Under the pieces are notes generated by a model. That model did not search any database and was not told the DNA's origin. It saw nothing but the letters and a program-made list of their open reading frames with translations. A DNA stretch of 33,602 nt from Gemmatimonadota bacterium (GTDB lineage: Bacteria; Gemmatimonadota; Gemmatimonadetes; Gemmatimonadales; Gemmatimonadaceae). Positions within the stretch are counted from its first letter, which is position 1; each line of letters starts with the position of its first letter. The stretch is taken from positions 1 through 33,602 of the forward strand of contig CANHJV010000025.1 in NCBI GenBank assembly GCA_947461225.1, written 5' to 3'. A program made the translations under genes and the position numbers. This document shows positions 29,152-33,602 of the stretch, one piece after another.

Positions 29152-31581
29152 ATGGCTCGCTCTGACGCCACGAATGCAGCGCCGCCGGCACCACGCTTCC
29201 CGCTGGCCTGGGCGGCGATCGTCTGCGCTGCCGCGACGATGCTGCTGGCGTGGCCAGCACTCGGTGGCGCCTTTCTCGTGAATCCGAATTCGGATCAGTA
29301 CATCGCCGGCTACTCCTTCCGGGAGTTCGCCGCGCGTGCGCTGCGGGACGGACAGGGATTCCCGCAATGGAATCCGTACCAGTTCGGCGGCATGCCGTAC
29401 ATCGCGGCCATGCACGGCGACATTTTCTACCCGACGTTCCTGCTGCGGATGGTACTGCCAACCGACATCGCGATGACGTGGGGATTCGTGCTCCATATCT
29501 TCCTAGCCGGCATCTTCACCGTCGGATTCCTTCGGGCGGCCGGTGTGCGGCTCCAGAGCGCGATCGTGGGCGGCGTGGCATATCTGCTCAGCGGGGCTGT
29601 CGCGTCGTACCCGTCGCCGGGACACGACGGCAAGCTGTTTGTCAGCGCGCTGCTACCCGCTGCCCTCTGGGCCCTGGTTCGCGGGATGCGCGATGGCCGT
29701 CGCGGCGCCTGGGGGCTGCTCGCATTAGTTGTTGGCTTGGCGGTGCTCTCGCCACATCCGCAACTCCTGCAGTACCTGTTGCTCACGTGCGGGGCCTACA
29801 CCCTCTTCCTCGCGCTGCGTCCGCGGAGTTTGGCTTCAGAGTCCCCGATATCCGCCCGCGAGGCGAATCCATCACGATCGTTGCCGCGGCTCGCCCTCGC
29901 GCTCGGTGCGGTGGTCCTTGGTGCCGTCATGGGCGCGGTCCAGTATCTCCCCGTTCAGCAATACATATCTTGGTCGCCTCGGGCCGGCGGCAAGGGCTAC
30001 GACTACGCCACGAGTTTTTCGTTTCCCCTCGAGGAAACGATCAACATGTATCTCCCGCAGTTCTCGGGAATCCTCGACCACTACTGGGGTCGGAACGGCA
30101 TCCATTTCCACAGTGAGTATATCGGCGCGTCCGTCCTCGTACTGGCGCTCTTTGCGTTCGGCGGAGGACTCATAAATCGGCATCGTTCGCACGCCTGGTT
30201 CTGGCTTGGCGTGCTGATGGTATCGCTCCTGTGGGCTTGGGGCGGCAACACGCCGTTCTACCAACTGGTGTATGCGGTCGTTCCGGGCTCCACGTTCTTC
30301 CGAGCACCGAGCACCATCCTATACGTGAGTGCCTTTGCCTGCGCCGTGCTTGCCGCATTCGGCGCGGAGCGGGTGATCGCGGGGAAGGGGACCACCCGTT
30401 ACGCGATGGGCTGGACAAGCTTCGCGTTTCTGGTGGGGCTACTCGCCACGTCGGGAGCCTTTACGAACCTCGCGATGTCGATCCTCGGCGACGGACGCGG
30501 AGACCTGATCGAGGCGAATGCCTCCAGCGTCGTCTTCGGCGCTTGGAGGTCGGCCGTTGCCGTTCTGGCGCTGGTCGGGGTCATGCTGGCCGTAGCGCGT
30601 GGTGCAGTGAATGCAGCGCCGGCCGGTTGGATGCTCGCGGCTGTGGTCGCACTCGACCTGTGGAGTGTGGAGCGAGCCTACTGGACCTTTTCGGCCCGAG
30701 CGGACCAGCTGTACGCGGAAGATGACATCATCCGCTTTCTCAAGTCGCAATCGGAGCCGGGCCGAGTGATCGCGCTGCCGCTCGGCGACAACATGGCACC
30801 CCACGATCCGTTTGTCCTTGGCGACGCCCTCATGCACCACGGAATCCGTGGCGTCCTCGGCTACCATGGGAACGAGCTCGGGCGATACCAGGAACTCTAC
30901 GGGAAGAGCGAAGGATTCCAATCGATCGCCAATCCGAACTTCTGGTCCCTGACCAACGCGCGGTACTTCTACACCAACACCCCTGTATTGCCGTTTCAGG
31001 GAGCGAAGTTAGCCGCCGGGCCCGTTCGTAACGCGGCGGGCACCATGACCTATTTGTACGAGCTGCCCGGCGATCACCCGGCGGCTTGGATTACGCCCCT
31101 CATCGTGACACTCGACGATCCGACGACCAAAGCGACGGTGCTCAACCCGTTGTTCGATGTGAAGCGGGTGGCGATCTTTTCTACGGCCTCGAGCATCGAA
31201 GCCAGACCGGTCAACTCTCCGTTACCCGAGCACGTTCCGTTCGGCATCGAAGTGACGAAGTATCAAGCCGGGGCGATCGATATCACACTCGACGAACCGG
31301 CGCCATCTGGCAGCGCGTTGGTTGTCTCCGAAAACTTTTATCCTGGTTGGACCGCGCGAGTGGACGGAAAGCCAGCCACCATCGCCAGGGCCGACTATTC
31401 ACTTATCGGCGTCGAGCTCCCCACGGGTGCGACGTCCGTGCAGCTCCGCTTCGACAGCGCACCATATCACACGGGGAAGTTGTTGACTGTACTGGCACTT
31501 GGCGCGGCGTTGCTCTGGTGGATTATCGGGTTCGCGCTCGACCGAAAGGCCGTATCTAAGGCCGCCCTTCACGCCGCGTGA
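29152..31581 (+). CDS. YfhO family membrane protein, putative GT-C glycosyltransferase
   Basis: This large protein (809 residues) has about 12-14 membrane helices. Early loops contain WNPYQFGGMPY, typical of YfhO and related GT-C-like proteins. After the helices comes an extracytoplasmic beta-rich domain with ENFYPGWTARVDGKP, and then a last helix near the C-terminus. In Firmicutes YfhO is reported to transfer sugars from polyprenyl phosphate to lipoteichoic acid. Here the acceptor is unknown. The ATG at 29152 was chosen; a GTG at 29122 would add ten residues. The Dpm1-like gene follows ten bases later. Confidence 0.82.
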   Translation: MARSDATNAAPPAPRFPLAWAAIVCAAATMLLAWPALGGAFLVNPNSDQYIAGYSFREFAARALRDGQGFPQWNPYQFGGMPYIAAMHGDIFYPTFLLRMVLPTDIAMTWGFVLHIFLAGIFTVGFLRAAGVRLQSAIVGGVAYLLSGAVASYPSPGHDGKLFVSALLPAALWALVRGMRDGRRGAWGLLALVVGLAVLSPHPQLLQYLLLTCGAYTLFLALRPRSLASESPISAREANPSRSLPRLALALGAVVLGAVMGAVQYLPVQQYISWSPRAGGKGYDYATSFSFPLEETINMYLPQFSGILDHYWGRNGIHFHSEYIGASVLVLALFAFGGGLINRHRSHAWFWLGVLMVSLLWAWGGNTPFYQLVYAVVPGSTFFRAPSTILYVSAFACAVLAAFGAERVIAGKGTTRYAMGWTSFAFLVGLLATSGAFTNLAMSILGDGRGDLIEANASSVVFGAWRSAVAVLALVGVMLAVARGAVNAAPAGWMLAAVVALDLWSVERAYWTFSARADQLYAEDDIIRFLKSQSEPGRVIALPLGDNMAPHDPFVLGDALMHHGIRGVLGYHGNELGRYQELYGKSEGFQSIANPNFWSLTNARYFYTNTPVLPFQGAKLAAGPVRNAAGTMTYLYELPGDHPAAWITPLIVTLDDPTTKATVLNPLFDVKRVAIFSTASSIEARPVNSPLPEHVPFGIEVTKYQAGAIDITLDEPAPSGSALVVSENFYPGWTARVDGKPATIARADYSLIGVELPTGATSVQLRFDSAPYHTGKLLTVLALGAALLWWIIGFALDRKAVSKAALHAA

Positions 31582-31591
31582 GGCGAACGAC

Positions 31592-32353
31592 GTGACCAGA
31601 ATTCCGACTCCGGCCCGCGGTTCGCTCGCGCTGGGCGAGCGAGCCCTTGTGATCGTTCCGACATACAACGAAAGCGAAAACGTCACCCGTATCGTCCCGC
31701 TCATCCTTGCTCAGGATTCGCGGCTCGATGTCTTGGTGGTCGATGACAATTCGCCTGACGGCACCGGACGGCTCGCCGACGAGCTGGCCGCCGCCGATCC
31801 ACGTGTCCATGTGCTACATCGCGCGGGCAAGGAAGGCCTCGGCAGGGCCTACCTGGCGGGGTTCAAGTGGGCGCTCGAGCGCGAGTACGCGTTCATCTTC
31901 GAGATGGACGCCGACTTCTCGCACGATCCTGGCCATTTGCCTGAGTTTCTGGCCGCGATTCGCGACACGGATCTGGTTCTCGGTTCGCGGTACCGCGACG
32001 GCAAGGTGACCGTCGTGAATTGGCCGATGACGCGCCTCATGCTGTCGTACGGTGCCAACATCTATGCGCGCGCGGTTACGGGACTTCACTTGGGCGATGC
32101 GACCGGCGGCTTCAAATGCTTCCGCCGAGAAGTGTTGACGGCGATCCCGCTCGACAAGGTGCGGTCGAACGGATACGCCTTTCAGATCGAGATGAGCTTC
32201 CGGGCGTGGAAGCGCGGATTTCGCATCGCAGAGATTCCGATCGTGTTCCACGATCGCACCGAAGGAGAATCGAAGATGTCCAAACGGATCGTGCGCGAGG
32301 CGATCTGGATGGTGTGGCGGCTGCGATGGTGGGCCATCACAGGGAATGTCTAA
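31592..32353 (+). CDS. Polyprenol monophosphomannose synthase-like GT2 (Dpm1 type)
   Basis: The 253-residue soluble or peripheral GT2 enzyme starts with LVIVPTYNESEN and has VVDDNSPDGTG (49-59), the DxD motif MDADFSHDP (Asp106, Asp108) and GSRYRDG. These are marks of the Dpm1/polyprenol-phosphate mannosyltransferase group, which loads a sugar onto polyprenyl phosphate for later transfer outside the membrane. It has no C-terminal membrane helices. The frame is open back to 31499, but the GTG at 31592 has GAGG eight bases upstream and fits the family. Its product could feed the YfhO-like protein. It overlaps dapF by one base (TAATG). Confidence 0.87.
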   Translation: MTRIPTPARGSLALGERALVIVPTYNESENVTRIVPLILAQDSRLDVLVVDDNSPDGTGRLADELAAADPRVHVLHRAGKEGLGRAYLAGFKWALEREYAFIFEMDADFSHDPGHLPEFLAAIRDTDLVLGSRYRDGKVTVVNWPMTRLMLSYGANIYARAVTGLHLGDATGGFKCFRREVLTAIPLDKVRSNGYAFQIEMSFRAWKRGFRIAEIPIVFHDRTEGESKMSKRIVREAIWMVWRLRWWAITGNV

Positions 32354-33201
32354 TGTCAGCACGCTCGGCGCTCCACGGGATCCCGTTCGCCAAGATGACG
32401 GGCTCAGGCAATGACTTCGTGTTCTTCGACGGCCGTCACGTTTCGCTCGAGCGTGTGACATCACCTGAGGTCGTGCAGTCTATCTGCAATCGACACAATG
32501 GTATAGGAGCTGACGGGATCGTCGTGCTCGAGTCGGCGCGCCCGAGTGCGGATGTGAGAATCCACTACTTCAACAGCGACGGAACACCAGCCGATCTCTG
32601 CGGGAACGCCACGCTCTGCTCAACGGCCATGTCCGCGATACTCGGTTTGGCGGATGCGTCCGGGATGACGCTGACGACGCCGGCTGGGCTGATCGCCAGT
32701 CGAATGATGGAAGGCCTTCCGGAGATCGACCTGCAGCCGGTGACGGCGATACGCGCGCACATGCCGATCGACCTCGTCCCCGGGGAGGAACGCATCGGCT
32801 TCGCCGTGGCGGGCATACCCCATTTGGTGATCCTCTGCGCGGACGCCGATCGCGTTGATGTGGAAGGACGCGGTCCGCTGCTGCGCCGCCACGCGGCCTC
32901 CGGTCCTCCGGGCGCGAACGTGAACTGGGTGTCGCCGATGCCAGGCGGCCAATGGCGATACCGGACGTTCGAGCGCGGCGTGGAAGGCGAGACCTTGGCG
33001 TGTGGGACCGGAGCCGTCGCCACGGCCGTACTTCTGTCCACGTGGGGGCTCGCTGCGGCGTCGACGGTCACGATCCGGACGAGCTCCGGGCGCGACCTCA
33101 GCGTGGCCTTGACCGCGACGCCGTCGCCGGACGCTGGATACCGGCCCATCCTTCGCGGCGAGGGCCGTGTCGTATTCCGAGGCGTGATCGAGTCGATCTA
33201 G
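32353..33201 (+). CDS. dapF: Diaminopimelate epimerase
   Basis: The 282-residue enzyme converts LL- to meso-diaminopimelate for lysine and peptidoglycan. The N-terminus FAKMTGSGNDF and the two catalytic cysteines Cys83 (DLCGNATLC) and Cys217 (ETLACGTGA) are visible. The usual CGNGxRC around the first cysteine is changed to CGNATLC, while the second motif is standard. The frame is open back to 32020, but the ATG at 32353 starts the conserved domain. It is the last gene of the operon, and its stop lies in a 22-bp palindrome. Confidence 0.92.
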   Translation: MSARSALHGIPFAKMTGSGNDFVFFDGRHVSLERVTSPEVVQSICNRHNGIGADGIVVLESARPSADVRIHYFNSDGTPADLCGNATLCSTAMSAILGLADASGMTLTTPAGLIASRMMEGLPEIDLQPVTAIRAHMPIDLVPGEERIGFAVAGIPHLVILCADADRVDVEGRGPLLRRHAASGPPGANVNWVSPMPGGQWRYRTFERGVEGETLACGTGAVATAVLLSTWGLAAASTVTIRTSSGRDLSVALTATPSPDAGYRPILRGEGRVVFRGVIESI

Positions 33202-33220
33202 GTCGACCTAGGTCGACCTA
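33199..33220. repeat. 22-bp perfect palindrome at the dapF stop
   Basis: TAGGTCGACC is repeated directly twice and closed by TA, so the 22 bases read the same on both strands. The first three bases are the dapF stop codon. It could fold into a hairpin of about nine base pairs, but no T-tract follows, so intrinsic termination is doubtful. It may be a protein-binding site. Confidence 0.85.
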
Positions 33221-33370
33221 CGCCGGTTGTACGCGGACATTAGCCCTGACGCGAGCCGAGCTAGCAGCCTCATGTATTTCACATCACACAATCCATGTGG
33301 GAAGGTGGACAGCTTGGCGGCTCGTGCACCTTGGCTGCCGCACCAGGGACATGGCGCACGCGTAATCGGC

Positions 33371-33502
33371 TGTGGTGAAATGCTTTACACGATTAATCCG
33401 CAGCCGACGGGAGAAGTGCTCAGAGGTTTTCCCACAGTTATCCACCGACATAAGTTTACATAACATGTATTATACGCATATTATCCTCGCTAATTCCCCA
33501 CA
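33371..33502. other. Candidate DnaA-box cluster with AT-rich segment (possible oriC)
   Basis: Against the consensus TTATCCACA, matches are TTATCCACC (33438-33446, 8/9), TTTCCCACA (33428-33436, 7/9), TTCCCCACA (33494-33502, 7/9), TTATCCTCG (33481-33489, 7/9) and, on the reverse strand, TTCACCACA (33371-33379, 7/9). Between the boxes lies 33448-33485 with about 24% GC, a plausible unwinding element in a chromosome that is otherwise strongly GC-rich. The layout resembles bacterial origins. dnaA itself is not in the window, so this could also be another DnaA-binding locus. Confidence 0.5.
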
Positions 33503-33567
33503 GAATGTTGCCATATAGGCGTGTATTGGGCGCCTTGCTGTCGCCTTCTTCAACGCTCGCGAGGAGA

Positions 33568-33602
33568 AGACAAAACGGCGGCCCGGAGCATCTCCGGACC
33601 GC
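33568..33602 (-). terminator. Reverse-strand intrinsic terminator at the window edge
   Basis: An 11-bp stem (33578-33588 with 33592-33602, one U-G pair) around a three-base loop is followed, on the reverse strand, by CGTTTTGTC. It would end a reverse-strand gene that lies just to the right of the window. The forward direction cannot be judged because the sequence stops here. Confidence 0.7.

Larger units (their letters stand above)
33202..33602. other. Gene-free region after dapF
   Basis: No convincing gene is present in these 400 bases; the short open frames have no homology that I recognise. The stretch 33221-33360 shows no clear element. It holds an origin-like cluster (33371-33502) and, at the right edge, a reverse-strand terminator. 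Base composition is much richer in A+T than in the genes before it. Confidence 0.8.

Noticed and set aside
33227-33466. Small open frames in the region after dapF, both strands
   Set aside because: They lack ribosome sites, known motifs and the codon bias of the neighbouring genes, and they run through the DnaA-box cluster.

Overview
The window is a dense, high-GC stretch of chromosome from a diderm bacterium with few gaps between genes. It holds 34 protein genes (the first cut by the left edge), 33 of them on the + strand. The combination of futalosine-route menaquinone genes, a complete Kdo and Lpt lipopolysaccharide set, a long Bacteroidota-style OstA protein, sigma-54 and high GC suggests Gemmatimonadota. 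That assignment is inference from gene content, not a database match. No tRNA, rRNA, CRISPR array, insertion sequence or prophage gene was seen.

Layout. 1-1223: the end of sucC and all of sucD (succinyl-CoA synthetase), closed by a strong terminator. 1270-2601: a fused EIIA-like/CBS regulator followed by ndk. 2716-8853: the classic yceD-rpmF-plsX-fabH-fabD-fabG-acpP-fabF fatty-acid operon. 8923-14754: mqnE, mqnA and mqnC (menaquinone by the futalosine route), ispF (isoprenoid precursor), a DedA membrane protein, a Xer recombinase and a trpG/pabA amidotransferase. 14751-15722: a TerC-family membrane protein, the only gene on the - strand. 15828-25806: the Kdo/LPS export operon kdsB-pyrG-kdsA-kdsC-kdsD-lptC-lptA-like-lptB-rpoN, in which many stop and start codons overlap by 1-4 bases. 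25846-32353: an envelope glycan cassette made of a membrane GT2, a GT4, a flippase-like membrane protein, a YfhO-family protein and a Dpm1-type GT2. 32353-33201: dapF. 33202-33602: a gene-free, AT-richer region.

How the parts work together. Most of the window serves the cell envelope. The fab genes make acyl chains for phospholipid and lipid A. pyrG supplies CTP for KdsB, KdsD/KdsA/KdsC/KdsB make CMP-Kdo, and LptC/LptA/LptB belong to the LPS transport bridge. The glycan cassette resembles the polyprenyl-phosphate-sugar systems that decorate surface polymers.

The most interesting points are these: an origin-like cluster of DnaA-box matches beside a segment of about 24% GC near the right end (33371-33502); an LptB with an extra N-terminal domain of about 150 residues; an MqnE whose radical-SAM cysteines are spaced CX5CX2C; a possible CsbB/flippase/YfhO-like cassette; and overlapping divergent promoters between terC and kdsB.
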